The notes: a model not told the origin generated them from the letters alone. A stretch of DNA of 64,000 nucleotides from Panacagrimonas perspica (GCF_004364935.1 NZ_SOBT01000013.1:1-64000); one strand, 5' to 3'. Numbered from the stretch's first letter, positions 1 to 9,467 are shown. Made by a program: numbers and translations.

Positions 1-726
1 GCGTTCTGCGGACGCGGCGCCGCCGCCGGCACCATCGAGTGCGGCGACAACGCCACGGCAGGTCCGCAGGCCGTCAACAGCCTGGCGATCGGCACGAATG
101 CCCAGGCGCAGGCCGCGGGCGGCATCGCGGTGGGTCACAACGCAACGGCGGTGCAGTCCAACTCCGTGGCCATCGGCAGCGGTGCGGTCGCGCAGTCTTC
201 GGTGGCGGTGGGCACCGGTGCGCAGGCGCTGGGCACCAACACCACGGCGCTGGGAGACAACGCCAGCGCGACCGGCGAGTTCGGCGTGGCGGTGGGCAAC
301 AACGCGCAGGCGACGGCGGCCAACAGCGTGGCCCTGGGCAATGGATCAGTGGCGGACCAGGCCAACACCGTGTCGGTCGGCTCGGCCACCAACCAGCGTC
401 GCATCACCAACGTCGCGGCCGGCGTGGACGCAACCGACGCCGTCAACATGAGCCAGCTGAGAGACCTGGGCCATTCGGTCGACAAGTTCCGCAAGGATCT
501 GAGCGCGGGAATCGCGTCGGTCTCGGCGATGGCCGCCATCCCCGAGCCCGCACCGGGCACGCGCTTCTCGATCGGCGTGGGCACGGGCTCCTACGACGGA
601 GAGAACGGCTTCGCCATCGGCATGAAGGCGCACTTCAACAACAACTTCAGCCTGACCGGCGCCGTCGGTGGAGGCACCGGTCCAGGGGACACCAGCGCTT
701 CGCTCGGCGCGGGATTCAGCTGGTAG
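1..726 (+). CDS. Trimeric autotransporter adhesin (YadA family), C-terminal part
   Basis: The reading frame is open from the first base, so the N-terminus lies outside the window; about 241 residues are visible. They show a run of YadA/Hia head repeats (SVAIGSGA, SVAVGTGA, TTALGDNA, GVAVGNNA, SVALGNGS), then a neck-like segment (TNVAAGVDATDAVNMSQL) and a short coiled-coil stretch. The chain ends in a roughly 60-residue four-strand membrane anchor finishing GAGFSW, with an aromatic last residue as expected for an outer-membrane barrel. The family forms surface trimers that bind host or abiotic surfaces and self-associate. Next to an exopolysaccharide operon it fits a biofilm role, but that is inference. 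An intrinsic terminator follows. Confidence 0.9.
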   Translation, partial: AFCGRGAAAGTIECGDNATAGPQAVNSLAIGTNAQAQAAGGIAVGHNATAVQSNSVAIGSGAVAQSSVAVGTGAQALGTNTTALGDNASATGEFGVAVGNNAQATAANSVALGNGSVADQANTVSVGSATNQRRITNVAAGVDATDAVNMSQLRDLGHSVDKFRKDLSAGIASVSAMAAIPEPAPGTRFSIGVGTGSYDGENGFAIGMKAHFNNNFSLTGAVGGGTGPGDTSASLGAGFSW

Positions 727-847
727 GCCATCCGCGATCACGACCCCGCGGAGGATCACGCGGGATCTGGTCGCAGCGCCGCCCCGGTTTTCGATGACGA
801 ACCGGGGCGGCGATTCACGAAGCAACTGTTGGGAGTGTCAGGCGATT

Positions 848-878
848 CGACCCCGAGCTTCTCGGGGTCGCCTTTTTT
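848..878 (+). terminator. Intrinsic terminator of the adhesin gene
   Basis: A perfect 10-bp stem (CGACCCCGAG / CTCGGGGTCG) with a 3-nt loop is followed by CC and six T. It lies between the adhesin and the convergent response regulator gene. The T-tract is on the plus strand only, so it terminates plus-strand transcription. Confidence 0.85.
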
Positions 879-1558
879 CAGCTGCCTTGTACAGGCGCGC
901 CGGACAACAGCCTTTGCGCGAGTACCGCGGCCTGCGTGCGGCTCTGCAGATCCAGCTTGCGCAGCAAGGTGCTGATATGGGTCTTCACGGTGGACTCGCT
1001 GATGCCCAGATCGCCGGCGATCTGCTTGTTGAGCCGTCCATCCTTGATGTGCAGCAGGATGCGCAGCTCCTGGGGCGAAAGCTTTTCCAGTCGTTCCTCC
1101 ACGCTGCTGGCCTGGCCACGTTCGCGATCGGGCGAGGGCTGATGCGGCGGCCACCAGGTGCCGCCCGCGAGCAGGCTGCTGATGATGTCGTGGGTCTGCT
1201 CGAGCGGCGTCGACTTGGGCAGGAAGCCCACTGCACCGAGCGCCTGCGCCGAGCGTACCCAGCTTCGTTCCTGGTTCGCGGTGACGAGCGCCACCGGAAT
1301 CCGCGGATGCTCCTGACGGAGGAACTGCAATGCAGACAGGCCCTCAACGTCCGGCATCATCAGGTCCAGCAGGATCAGCGTCGCATCCGGGTGCACCTTG
1401 GCGGCTTCGCGCAGGGCCTTGAGTGAAGCCACTTCGATCACCTGCACGTCCGGCGCCACGCGCTGCACGCCCAGGCGCAGCGCCACGCTCAGCAGCGGGT
1501 GATCGTCGGCGACGATGACGGTGCGGGAAGAGGGCAAGGGCGAAGATTCCAGGGGCAC
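878..1558 (-). CDS. LuxR/NarL-type response regulator
   Basis: This 226-residue protein has an N-terminal receiver domain: VADDH acidic pocket, phospho-acceptor Asp65 in LILLDLMMPD, and PKS lysine. A C-terminal LuxR helix-turn-helix follows (LSPQELRILLHI, LNKQIAGDLGISESTVKTHI). It is a two-component DNA-binding regulator in the cytoplasm. It is the last gene of a minus-strand operon behind a hybrid histidine kinase (27-nt gap) and an HPt protein, so it is the likely terminal acceptor of that phosphorelay. Its targets are unknown. Position beside an adhesin gene and near alginate genes suggests a surface or biofilm output, which is inference. Confidence 0.9.
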   Translation of the reverse strand: MPLESSPLPSSRTVIVADDHPLLSVALRLGVQRVAPDVQVIEVASLKALREAAKVHPDATLILLDLMMPDVEGLSALQFLRQEHPRIPVALVTANQERSWVRSAQALGAVGFLPKSTPLEQTHDIISSLLAGGTWWPPHQPSPDRERGQASSVEERLEKLSPQELRILLHIKDGRLNKQIAGDLGISESTVKTHISTLLRKLDLQSRTQAAVLAQRLLSGAPVQGS

Positions 1559-1585
1559 GGACGAAAAAGGTTGAACGCGGCGATT

Positions 1586-4500
1586 CTACTGTCGCACGCG
1601 GGTGGCGCCTTGGGTCGCTTCGAGTTGCTCGACCTGTTCGCGATAGGCGGCTGTCGCGATTTGCACGGCTCGTGTCAGCTCGTCGGGCTGCCCCGCGATG
1701 CATGCGTCCGCCACCGCTTCACAGGCCGATGCAGTCGATGCGGCGCCAATCAATTCGCAGTGGGCCTTGAGCGCAAGCGCTTCGCCGCGCAAGCGGGGCA
1801 TGTCATGCGCATCGCAGGCCTGTTGCAGCGACGCCAGTGCCGGCTCGGCGCCGGAGACGATTTCGTCGACCACGTCGGCCGCTCCTTCGCTGCCGATCTG
1901 ATCGATCAGCCATGTCAGCGCAGACGCTTTTGCAGAACCTTGCTCGGCTCCGGCTTCGAGCAGAGGCTGCGACGCGGTCTCGACCTGCGCCAGCACTTCT
2001 TCCAGCTCGCGGCGACGGAAGGGCTTGGCGAGGTGGCGATCCATGCCGGCGTCCAGGCAGGCCTGCCGCTCGTTGTCGAGCACGCTGGCGCTCATCGCGT
2101 AGATGCGCGGTTGGCGCAGGCCGGGGAGCTGGCGGATGCGGCGCGTGGCTTCGAGTCCATCCATGACCGGCATCTGCACGTCCATCAGCAGCAGGTCGTA
2201 GGGCCGCTGTTGCACGGCCTGCAGCGCGGCCGCACCGTTCTCGGCCAGATCGGCGGAATAGCCGAGCGATTCGAGCATGCGCAGGCCCACCTGCTGGTTG
2301 AGCACGTTGTCCTCGACCAGCAGGATGCGCAGCGGCAGTACAGGCGAGGACGCCCGGACGGTCGGCGACAGATGGCCGGCGGCGCCTGCGGCGCCGGCCA
2401 GCATGTCCAGCAGCGCATCGAGCAGGCCGGCACGTCGCAACGGCTTGAGGCAGACGCGATCGAAGTCCGGCAGGTCCTGCGCGCGCTGACGCACGCTGCT
2501 CAACAGCATCAGCCGCGGCTGGCGCGAACTGTCGAGCTGGCGGATGCGCGCCGCCAGCTCGATGCCGTCGATGTCCGGCATCAGGTAATCCAGGATCGCG
2601 AGATCGAAGTGTTCGCCGCGCTGGAGCATCGCCAGGGCCTCCCGCGGCGACGCCGTATCCACCACCTGCATGCCCCACTCGGCGGCGCTGGAGCGCAGGA
2701 TGCGGCGATTGGTGTCGTTGTCGTCCACCACCAGCAGGCGCTTGCCCTGCAGCGCGCCGCTATCGGCCTGCGGCGGCGCCGTCCAGGCGGGATCGGTGCC
2801 GGCGACGAACGTGAACGAGAACACCGAGCCGCGCCCCGGATGGCTTTCCACCGCGACGTCGCCGCCCAGCAGTTGAGCCAGGCGCTTGCAGATCGCAAGG
2901 CCCAGGCCGGTGCCGCCGTAACGCCGCGTGGTGGACGCGTCGATCTGGCTGAACGTCTTGAACAGGCGGTCCATGCGGTCGGGCGCGATGCCGATGCCGG
3001 AGTCGCGCACGGCGATCCGCAGGCGATGCTGATGGGGACCGAGCGCGGTGGAGGAAACCTCGACCGACACATCGCCGCTGTCGGTGAACTTCACGGCGTT
3101 GGAGAGGTAGTTGACCAGGATTTGGCGTACCCGGGCGGGGTCGCTGTGCAACATCTCGGGCGTGCCGGGTGCGAAGTCGCAGGCCAGGTCCAGGCGCTTG
3201 CGCGCGGCATTGACCGCCACCCATTCGAGCGCTTCCTCGACGGTGCGACGCAGATCGAAAACCTGTTCGTCCAGTTCCAGCAGCCCGGCTTCGACCTTGC
3301 TGAAGTCGAGAATGTCGTTGATCACGCTGAGCAGGTGATCGCCGCTCTGCGTGATGGTGTCCAGGCCGCGCCGCTGGTCCGCATCCAGGCTCGTGTCGCC
3401 CAGCAATTCCGCGGTGCCGAGAATCGCGTTGAGCGGCGTGCGGATCTCGTGACTCATGTTGGCCAGGAAATCGCTCTTCGCCTGATTGGCGGATTCGATC
3501 GCGTTCTGTGCCTTTGCCAGCACGGCCGCCTGCTGACGCCAGCGCGCGCCCGCCTGGGCGATCACCAGCAGCAGCAAGCTGGCAAGCACGCCGCCCAGCG
3601 CTACGAGCCAGGGCGCCACCCGGTCGGCGATGCTCGCGAACTGCGGCGGCGCGACGGCGTGCAGCGTCCACTGACGGCCGGGCAGGCTGATCGTCGAGTA
3701 GCTTTCGAATGGGCCTCGTGCTGATTCGGGCAAAGGCTTCGGCTCGCCATCGGCGGCCTGGCCCGCGGTGGAATAGAGCAGGCGCTCCGGCGTCAGGTCG
3801 TGGCTGTCGTAGAGCGCAAATTTCAGCTCGCTCGGCGCCTGGTTCATCAGTCCGCGCATGAAGTATTCCGCGACGAACGTCGCGGTCAGCCAGCCCAGCA
3901 GCTTCTCCTCGCGACGCACCGCCAGAAAGCCGATGAAACCCACCTGGGTGCCAACAGCCTGCAACAAGCGCAGGCGCGGTGTCAGCACCGCGTCGTTGCT
4001 GGCGGCGGCCGCCTCCAGCATCGCCTTGCGTCCCGCGTCCTGCATCATGTCGATGCCGATGGCACGCGCATTCGATACCGTCAGCGGCTCGGTATAGAAC
4101 ACCGGCGCATGCAGTTGGGATTTGACCGGAACGATCGGCGGCGGCGGCGCACGCAAATGGAATTCGCGCAGCAGTGCCGGATCGGACAGGCCTGGCGGCA
4201 GGGGCTCGCTCCGCGCGCGTGCGATGAAATCCGCAAGCGCTTCGTCGCTCACCGCCGGAGCAAAGGTCAGCCCGCGAAAGCCCGGGTACAAGCGCTCCAG
4301 TTGCAGCGACTCGACGTAGCGGCGCCAGTCCCCGCGGGTGACTTCGTCGGAGGCGGCGAACAGGCCCAGCCCGCCGCGCAGCACCTGCACGTAGGCGGCC
4401 AGGCGCCGTTCGATGGCCGACTCGATGCGTCGCACTTCGGCGTCGAACCGCGCTTGCTGATGCTGCGCAATCAATGCGTGCGACTGCCACGCGCCGACGA

Positions 4501-4597
4501 GGCTGGCCGCCAGTACCGCGAACGCCAGCACCCAGGTCGACGCCGACACGCGCGTGGAAATCGATGCCCTCATCGGATCAGATGCGCCGGAGTTCAT
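1586..4597 (-). CDS. CHASE1-domain hybrid sensor histidine kinase with degenerate HPt
   Basis: This 1003-residue inner-membrane sensor starts with a TM segment, then a periplasmic CHASE1-like sensor ([16 protein letters not shown]), and a second TM near residues 330-350. HisKA carries His383 in [10 protein letters not shown] and is followed by HATPase_c ([12 protein letters not shown]). Two receiver domains follow, the first with LLVVDDND and [11 protein letters not shown], the second with [20 protein letters not shown] and AKPF. A C-terminal HPt-like helical domain has lost its phosphorylatable histidine: the usual AHxLKG reads ALALKA, with Leu941 at the His position. The start lies 20 nt inside the upstream HPt gene, implying translational coupling. 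That neighbour has an intact HPt and probably supplies the missing relay step. Confidence 0.92.
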   Translation of the reverse strand: MNSGASDPMRASISTRVSASTWVLAFAVLAASLVGAWQSHALIAQHQQARFDAEVRRIESAIERRLAAYVQVLRGGLGLFAASDEVTRGDWRRYVESLQLERLYPGFRGLTFAPAVSDEALADFIARARSEPLPPGLSDPALLREFHLRAPPPPIVPVKSQLHAPVFYTEPLTVSNARAIGIDMMQDAGRKAMLEAAAASNDAVLTPRLRLLQAVGTQVGFIGFLAVRREEKLLGWLTATFVAEYFMRGLMNQAPSELKFALYDSHDLTPERLLYSTAGQAADGEPKPLPESARGPFESYSTISLPGRQWTLHAVAPPQFASIADRVAPWLVALGGVLASLLLLVIAQAGARWRQQAAVLAKAQNAIESANQAKSDFLANMSHEIRTPLNAILGTAELLGDTSLDADQRRGLDTITQSGDHLLSVINDILDFSKVEAGLLELDEQVFDLRRTVEEALEWVAVNAARKRLDLACDFAPGTPEMLHSDPARVRQILVNYLSNAVKFTDSGDVSVEVSSTALGPHQHRLRIAVRDSGIGIAPDRMDRLFKTFSQIDASTTRRYGGTGLGLAICKRLAQLLGGDVAVESHPGRGSVFSFTFVAGTDPAWTAPPQADSGALQGKRLLVVDDNDTNRRILRSSAAEWGMQVVDTASPREALAMLQRGEHFDLAILDYLMPDIDGIELAARIRQLDSSRQPRLMLLSSVRQRAQDLPDFDRVCLKPLRRAGLLDALLDMLAGAAGAAGHLSPTVRASSPVLPLRILLVEDNVLNQQVGLRMLESLGYSADLAENGAAALQAVQQRPYDLLLMDVQMPVMDGLEATRRIRQLPGLRQPRIYAMSASVLDNERQACLDAGMDRHLAKPFRRRELEEVLAQVETASQPLLEAGAEQGSAKASALTWLIDQIGSEGAADVVDEIVSGAEPALASLQQACDAHDMPRLRGEALALKAHCELIGAASTASACEAVADACIAGQPDELTRAVQIATAAYREQVEQLEATQGATRVRQ

Positions 4598-5321
4598 CGT
4601 CCAGTCGTTCGATCAATGCGGAATACCGGGCCAGTGCCTGCGCGCCGAGTTCGGCGGCTTCCGTAGATCCTTCGAGGGCAGCGTGTTCGGCGCTCGCGAG
4701 GAGCCGCGCGAGATCTTCGGCGCCCAATTGAAGGCTGGCGCCGCGCAGGCTGTGCGCAATGCGCTTGAGGCCGGGGAAGTCATGCGACTGTATGGCCTGT
4801 GCCTGTCGCGCCCGCGTCGTCGGCAGGTCGTTTCGCAGCGCACCCAGCAGTTCCGCGACGCCTGTGGGTCCGAACAGCCTCAGCAGTTCGGACCAGGTCG
4901 CGCCCGAGAAATCGTCCGGCGGAGCATCACCGGGAAGGCGCCGGCGCTGAAGGGCAGCGGATAGCGGCTCGAGACTCAGCGGCGTGCCCAGCACGTCGTC
5001 GTATCGGTTCTTCGGAATGCCCTGCAGGTCAGAGGGCGCCGCACGGATCGTGATGATCCACGGCAGCGTCGTCGCCGACGCGTCGTCGCGCGGCAGCAGC
5101 CTGGAATCGACGAGCCACACATCGGCAGGGAATTCCGGCATCGCGGCGATCGCTGCGTCCCAGCCCTGCACCCGATGCGGTGCTGGATGGCCCAGTCTCT
5201 GGATCAGTCTTGCGGCGAGCACCGCCTGAACCGGGTCGGTGGTGGCCAGCAGTATTCGGAGCGGCGCTGCGTTCACGCGTTTGACGGATCCGCGAAAGGA
5301 CCCTGATTCTGCACGTCTCAC
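4578..5321 (-). CDS. Degenerate receiver plus HPt phosphotransfer protein
   Basis: This 247-residue cytoplasmic protein is first in the phosphorelay operon. The N-terminal half folds like a receiver ([30 protein letters not shown]). It lacks the DD pair of the acidic pocket (ATTD), and the conserved lysine reads GTP instead of KP, so phosphorylation is doubtful. The C-terminal half is a canonical HPt domain with His190 in [19 protein letters not shown]. The family shuttles phosphate between hybrid kinase receivers and a final response regulator. The start is the upstream GTG; an internal GTG at RVNAAP is an alternative. The gene overlaps the kinase gene by 20 nt. Confidence 0.8.
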   Translation of the reverse strand: MRRAESGSFRGSVKRVNAAPLRILLATTDPVQAVLAARLIQRLGHPAPHRVQGWDAAIAAMPEFPADVWLVDSRLLPRDDASATTLPWIITIRAAPSDLQGIPKNRYDDVLGTPLSLEPLSAALQRRRLPGDAPPDDFSGATWSELLRLFGPTGVAELLGALRNDLPTTRARQAQAIQSHDFPGLKRIAHSLRGASLQLGAEDLARLLASAEHAALEGSTEAAELGAQALARYSALIERLDDELRRI

Positions 5322-5422
5322 CCGCGCAGCGGCACCCCCGGCGGATCCGTCCGCAGGGAAGTCCGGTTATTTTCCACCGCCGCGCGCCGATTGATCGCGA
5401 CGCACGCGCGACGAAGCGCTCG

Positions 5423-5782
5423 CTACTTCTTGCAGGGATAAGCGGCCATCAGGGACTGCAGCGCGATGCTCGACGCGGTCTTGGGCATCGTCTCGGGATG
5501 CGCCCGAAGGTAGGCGAGGATCACGTCGTTGAGCTTGCCGAGCGACGAATCGGGGGGCGAGCAGTAGGTCACGCCATCGAGCGCCGAGTCGGCCACGCCG
5601 GCGACGAAGCCGCGACCGAACTGCGCTTCCCGCTCGTCCTGCGGATTGGCGGCACCGGACTTGAGCCGGTCGGCCGCTTCGAGCGAGTCCTTGAGCATCT
5701 GGCCGGTGATGAAATAAGCCTGGACGGGCGCCATCAGAGCCAGACCTGCAACCACCAGCGCCGCCTTGATTCCCTTTTTCAT
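5423..5782 (-). CDS. Rap1a/Tai immunity-like secreted protein
   Basis: This is a 119-residue exported protein with a clear Sec signal peptide (MKKGIKAALVVAGLALMAPVQA). The mature part carries the pattern of the Rap1a/Tai family: FVAGVADSALDG, a YCSPP cysteine motif, a hydrophobic helix with LRAHPE, and a terminal AAYPCKK cysteine. Named members neutralise type VI secretion amidase effectors in the periplasm, but many relatives are stand-alone proteins of unknown role, and no T6SS gene is visible here. ATG at 5782 was chosen because AGGAG lies 8 nt upstream; a GTG 9 nt earlier would overlap that site. It lies 49 nt behind glrR on the same strand and may be co-transcribed. Confidence 0.7.
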   Translation of the reverse strand: MKKGIKAALVVAGLALMAPVQAYFITGQMLKDSLEAADRLKSGAANPQDEREAQFGRGFVAGVADSALDGVTYCSPPDSSLGKLNDVILAYLRAHPETMPKTASSIALQSLMAAYPCKK

Positions 5783-5831
5783 GTGTCGCACTCCTGAGCC
5801 GAACGATCCCGCCGCGATGCATCGGTGCGGG

Positions 5832-7181
5832 TCACGAATTCTGATCGCCTTGCGCCCCGATGCGGTAGCGCCGCATCAGCTTGTAGAAGTCGGTGCGGTT
5901 GCGGCCCGCGATGCGAGCCGCGCGACTGACATTCCCCTCAGCGAGCCGCAGCGTCTGCCGCAGGTAGTTCTGTACGAACTCGTCGCGCGCGTTGTCCAGC
6001 GAGGGCATAGAGGATTCGTGTTCACCCAGCGCCCGGCGCACCAGCAGGCTGCTGATCACCCGGCCCGGCGACAGCGCCACGGTCTGCTCGACGACGTTGA
6101 ACAACTGCCGCACGTTGCCGGGCCACGCGAACGTCAGAAGCTGCTCCATCGCCTCGGGCGAAAAAACGCGCCGCGGCACGCCGCATTCGGCCAGCTGCGT
6201 CAGGCGATGCGCGACCAGCAGCGGGATGTCCTCGCGTCGCTCCACCAGCGCCGGCAGGCGCAGCTGCACGACGTTGAGCCGGTAGAACAGATCCTCGCGG
6301 AAGCTGCCTTCGGCGATCATTGCCGGCAGGTCGCGATGCGTGGCGGACACCACGCGAACGTCGATCGGAACGGAGCGCAATTCGCCGACCGGGCGCACCT
6401 CGCGCTCCTGGAGCACGCGCAGCAGCTTGGACTGCAGGCGCTCGGGCATGTCGCCGATCTCGTCGAGGAACACCGTGCCGCCCTCGGCCGACCGGAACAG
6501 ACCCGGGTGATCGTAATTGGCGCCGGTGAACGCACCACGACGATGGCCGAAGAGTTCCGACTCCAGGAGTTCGGGCGGCACCGCTGCGCAGTTGATCGCC
6601 ACCAGCGGCCGGCCGCAGCGGCCGCTGGCCTTGTGCACGGCGCCGGCGAGCAGCTCCTTGCCGCTGCCGCTGGGGCCGCAGATCAGCACGGCCGAGTCGT
6701 GACGCGCGATGCGGCGCGCGTCGTGCAGCACGGCGCGCACCAGCGGACTGTGCGTGACGATGCCGTCCATGTCCTGGCCGTCGACCTCGTATTCGCGCGA
6801 CTGGCGGACGTGGGCTTCGACGCAGGTCAGGAGTTCCGCGCCGACGGGCTTGGTCAGGAAGTCGACGGCGCCGGCCTGCGTGGCGCGCACCGCGTCGGGG
6901 ATCTCGCCGTGGGCCGTCAGGATGGCGACGGGAATGCCGGGCGTTCGTTTCTGGATCGCCTCCAGCAGCTCGATGCCGCCGATACCCGGCATGCGCAGGT
7001 CGGTGATGACCATGTGGGGCTCGGCGTCCGGAAGCTTTTCGCAGGCCTCTTCTCCGCAGGATGCTGCCGTGACTTCGTAGCCAGCCGACTCCAGCCGCAG
7101 CGTCAGCACGCGGCGAAGGTTGTCGTCGTCGTCGACGACGAGGATGCGGCCCCGGGTGCTGGGCGCGATATCAGCGTCCAT
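5832..7181 (-). CDS. glrR: Sigma-54-dependent response regulator GlrR (QseF)
   Basis: This 449-residue NtrC-family activator has a receiver with Asp61 (VITDLRMPG), [16 protein letters not shown] and TKPV. The central AAA+ domain has Walker A GPSGSGKE, the sigma-54 contact loop GAFTGA, Walker [13 protein letters not shown], and WPGNVRQL. A Fis-type helix-turn-helix closes it ([22 protein letters not shown]). These blocks match E. coli GlrR closely. GlrR is phosphorylated by GlrK and opens sigma-54 promoters from TGTC-N10-GACA boxes; in enterics the target is the sRNA gene glmY. The start overlaps the lipoprotein gene by 11 nt. Exact boxes of this kind lie just beyond glrK, in front of algD. 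Confidence 0.93.
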   Translation of the reverse strand: MDADIAPSTRGRILVVDDDDNLRRVLTLRLESAGYEVTAASCGEEACEKLPDAEPHMVITDLRMPGIGGIELLEAIQKRTPGIPVAILTAHGEIPDAVRATQAGAVDFLTKPVGAELLTCVEAHVRQSREYEVDGQDMDGIVTHSPLVRAVLHDARRIARHDSAVLICGPSGSGKELLAGAVHKASGRCGRPLVAINCAAVPPELLESELFGHRRGAFTGANYDHPGLFRSAEGGTVFLDEIGDMPERLQSKLLRVLQEREVRPVGELRSVPIDVRVVSATHRDLPAMIAEGSFREDLFYRLNVVQLRLPALVERREDIPLLVAHRLTQLAECGVPRRVFSPEAMEQLLTFAWPGNVRQLFNVVEQTVALSPGRVISSLLVRRALGEHESSMPSLDNARDEFVQNYLRQTLRLAEGNVSRAARIAGRNRTDFYKLMRRYRIGAQGDQNS

Positions 7182-7593
7182 TTCCCATCTCTCTTTCGAT
7201 CTGGATGATGCGGTTGAGTTGCGAACGAAGCTCGGTCGCCTCGGACTGACACGAGCGGTTCCGCTCCAGTTCCACGAGGCGGATCCGCACCAGGATCGCC
7301 TCGTCATCGCGCAATCCGCGGCGCTGCAGATTGCGCAATGCATCCTGCGACGCCTCGGGCGTTTCCGTTTCGGTGCTGCCGGGCAGGCTGCGCAGCATCG
7401 CGACCTTCCACGCCGACTTGCCCTGGCGCGCGCTGCGGAGCATCGACTCCCGAGCGGCGGGCGAGGCGTCGACCGCACGGCCCCACCAGACCAGCGCCCC
7501 ACTGGCGTCCGATGCCGAGGCTCCGCCCGATTCGCCGGGCACCCACTGCAGGTGAGAGCACCCGCTCGAAAGAAAGGCCGCGCTAATGAGCAT
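7171..7593 (-). CDS. QseG-like lipoprotein between glrK and glrR
   Basis: This is a 140-residue lipoprotein. The chosen ATG at 7593 starts MLISAAFLSSGC, a short signal with lipobox and acylated Cys12. It overlaps the glrK stop codon (ATGCTCATTAG) and follows GAG. The mature part is mostly helical, ending in a Glu/Arg-rich segment ([19 protein letters not shown]) that may form a coiled coil. Sequence similarity to enteric QseG cannot be judged by eye. The order kinase-lipoprotein-regulator is that of glrK-qseG-glrR, where QseG sits in the outer membrane and activates the kinase. The assignment therefore rests on synteny plus the lipobox. Confidence 0.75.
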   Translation of the reverse strand: MLISAAFLSSGCSHLQWVPGESGGASASDASGALVWWGRAVDASPAARESMLRSARQGKSAWKVAMLRSLPGSTETETPEASQDALRNLQRRGLRDDEAILVRIRLVELERNRSCQSEATELRSQLNRIIQIEREMGNGR

Positions 7594-9109
7594 CGGTCTC
7601 AGGGCACGGCCAGTCCAGGACGAAGCGCGCTCCAGGCTGGGCTTCCTGCACTTCAAGTTTTCCTCCATGTGCGATTACCGTTTCATTGACGATGGACAAC
7701 CCGATTCCGGTCCCCCGCATTCCTGCCTCTTCCGGCTCGGAACCACGAACAAACGGCTGAAGAATTCTTTCGCGCTCGCCGATGGGAACGCCCCGGCCCC
7801 GATCGCGCACCGACAACACGCAGCGACCGTGCCGACAATCGACCAGCACGTCGATGGTGCTTCCCCGGGGCGCGTGCTTGACTGCATTGCTCAGCAGATT
7901 TCCGAGCGATACCCGCAGGCTCCAGCGATGCCCGTACAGATGCGGCGCGTTCAGGTCCAGATGGGTGTCGAGGCTGCGCTTGGCCAGCGTGAGCCGCTGC
8001 GAGGCAAGAACTTCCTCCACCAGGATGCGCGAATCGATCCAGCCCATCTCGACGTCGCGCTGCCCGCGTCGCCACTCGGCATACGTCAACAGGTTGCGGA
8101 TCTGTGCATCGAGATCGATCGCCGACTCGGCCAGGATCTGCGCCACTTCGGATTGACGCGAGTTGAGCGTGCCGAACGAACGTTCCAGCAGCAGGTCCGT
8201 CCCTTCGCGCAGGCTGGCCAGCGGTGTCTTCAGCTCATGGGACACATGGCGAAGGAAGCGATCCTTGTCAGCCTCCAGATCACGCAGCCTTCGGCGCAGC
8301 CATTCGAGCTTTTCGCCGACGCGCGCCAGCTCGCGCGGATATTCGATGGATATCGGCGACTCGTAGTTCGCCGTGCCCAGCGCGGTGATCGCGGCGCGCA
8401 TGTTCTGCAGCGGTCTGGCGATGACGCGGGACAAACCCAGCGTCAGCGCGATCGTGAGCAGCGCCACGATGATCACCGAAAGTGCGAGGACATTGCGCAC
8501 CAGCACCGAGCGATCGTTGAGCTGGCGAACCTGCCCGTAAATGTCGACCCGGCCCTCGTCGATGACCCGCTCGGCCTTCTCGGCGAGCGCGCGGATTTCG
8601 CCCACGCGCTGCACGCCGTCCGCGGAGCCGAGTCCGCGTTCGATCTTGTCGAGCCCGGCGGTGACGGCACGCGAGTGGTCCTGCACTCCCTGCGGCAGAT
8701 CGTCGGCGGAGAATCGCGTCGTGGCCTCGCGCGTGCTTCGCAGACGCTGTCTGATGATATCGAGCAGGGCAGGGTCCTGGAGCGCGTAGTGCTGCAACGC
8801 GACGCGCTCGAGATCTTCGAGTTCGGTGCGCAGCGTAGCGCCGTACACCTCGATCTTCTGACCTTCTCCCACCAGTTGTTCGCCGCGCAGCAGCAGGCGA
8901 TCGAGCGCGAAGCCCATGACGACCAGCATCGCCACCAGCGGTGCCATCGCCAGCACCTTGCTGGTGGCGACGAGGCCGACCATCGTCTTCGGCAACAGAT
9001 GACGCACCACGAGCTGGCGCAGCGCGACGCGAAAGGCAGCGAATCTTCCTCGCGGTGCTTCGGTCACCTGCACCGCATCGGATGAAGCCGTCTCTGCCGT
9101 CATCGTCAT
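7583..9109 (-). CDS. glrK: Sensor histidine kinase GlrK (QseE)
   Basis: This 508-residue inner-membrane kinase has two TM segments (about residues 55-75 and 205-225) flanking a helical periplasmic domain. A HAMP region follows (SRVIARPLQNMRAAITALG), then HisKA with His291 in RHVSHELKTPLASLREG, and HATPase_c with N-box SLRVSLGNLLSNAVKHA, DRGRGVP and GTGIGLSIV. It phosphorylates GlrR in the family's known pathway. ATG at 9109 is preferred over far-upstream in-frame starts because the TM-containing core begins shortly after it and AGGA lies upstream. It opens the glrK-lipoprotein-glrR operon and is transcribed divergently from algD across a 543-bp control region. Confidence 0.92.
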   Translation of the reverse strand: MTMTAETASSDAVQVTEAPRGRFAAFRVALRQLVVRHLLPKTMVGLVATSKVLAMAPLVAMLVVMGFALDRLLLRGEQLVGEGQKIEVYGATLRTELEDLERVALQHYALQDPALLDIIRQRLRSTREATTRFSADDLPQGVQDHSRAVTAGLDKIERGLGSADGVQRVGEIRALAEKAERVIDEGRVDIYGQVRQLNDRSVLVRNVLALSVIIVALLTIALTLGLSRVIARPLQNMRAAITALGTANYESPISIEYPRELARVGEKLEWLRRRLRDLEADKDRFLRHVSHELKTPLASLREGTDLLLERSFGTLNSRQSEVAQILAESAIDLDAQIRNLLTYAEWRRGQRDVEMGWIDSRILVEEVLASQRLTLAKRSLDTHLDLNAPHLYGHRWSLRVSLGNLLSNAVKHAPRGSTIDVLVDCRHGRCVLSVRDRGRGVPIGERERILQPFVRGSEPEEAGMRGTGIGLSIVNETVIAHGGKLEVQEAQPGARFVLDWPCPETDAH

Positions 9110-9231
9110 CAGGATCCTGCGCTCCGATGTCGGGGTGATGGCGTTTTGCGTGGTCACGCGTGCGCAAAGCCGGAAAGCATTGCAAATGTCCCGCACGATC
9201 CGAAGCGGTTCTCGCAGCGATTCTCGACCGC

Positions 9232-9249
9232 TGTCGCCTGATAGAGACA
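9232..9249. promoter_or_regulatory. GlrR box 1 (distal), TGTC-N10-GACA
   Basis: The sequence TGTC GCCTGATAGA GACA is an exact copy of the GlrR consensus known from enteric glmY. It lies about 350 bp upstream of the predicted algD start site and 123 bp from the glrK start codon, so it could serve either direction. Confidence 0.7.
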
Positions 9250-9416
9250 AACCGGGCCGCGTCGAACGCGATCCACGCGAAAGTGCGGGACATGCCGATC
9301 GGCAATCCCGCTGCCCTTCCACGTCGCGTCGGCAGTCTCGACGCGCAATGCGCGATGGGCCCGCGCAAACCTCAGAGGTGTCTGACGCCGATTGGCGACA
9401 GGAACAGATTTCCTCG

Positions 9417-9429
9417 AATCAATCACTTG
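9417..9429. promoter_or_regulatory. IHF-consensus site
   Basis: AATCAA TCAC TTG fits WATCAA-N4-TTR without mismatch. It lies between the two GlrR boxes, about 160 bp upstream of the predicted start site. IHF bending usually brings enhancer-bound activators to sigma-54 polymerase. The motif is short, so chance is possible. Confidence 0.5.
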
Positions 9430-9449
9430 AACACGTCCCGACAAGGATC

Positions 9450-9467
9450 TGTCTCTGATCGCAGACA
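9450..9467. promoter_or_regulatory. GlrR box 2 (proximal), TGTC-N10-GACA
   Basis: TGTC TCTGATCGCA GACA is a second exact match to the GlrR consensus, about 115-130 bp upstream of the predicted algD transcription start. This is a typical enhancer distance for a sigma-54 activator. Confidence 0.75.

Noticed and set aside
777-812. Perfect 13-bp GC-rich hairpin after the adhesin gene, considered as terminator
   Set aside because: No T-tract follows on either strand. The true intrinsic terminator is the next hairpin at 848-878; this one may only help stabilise the mRNA end.
1499-3724. Long plus-strand frame opposite the hybrid kinase
   Set aside because: The minus strand carries clear HisKA, HATPase and receiver motifs; the plus frame has none.
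9379-9400. Third possible GlrR box TGTC...GACA
   Set aside because: The spacer is 14 nt instead of 10, so it does not match the consensus.
9429-9458. AlgU (extracytoplasmic sigma) promoter for algD: GAACAC ... TCTGA
   Set aside because: Spacing between the elements is 19 nt rather than the usual 16-17, and the TCTGA overlaps the proximal GlrR box; the sigma-54 element fits far better.
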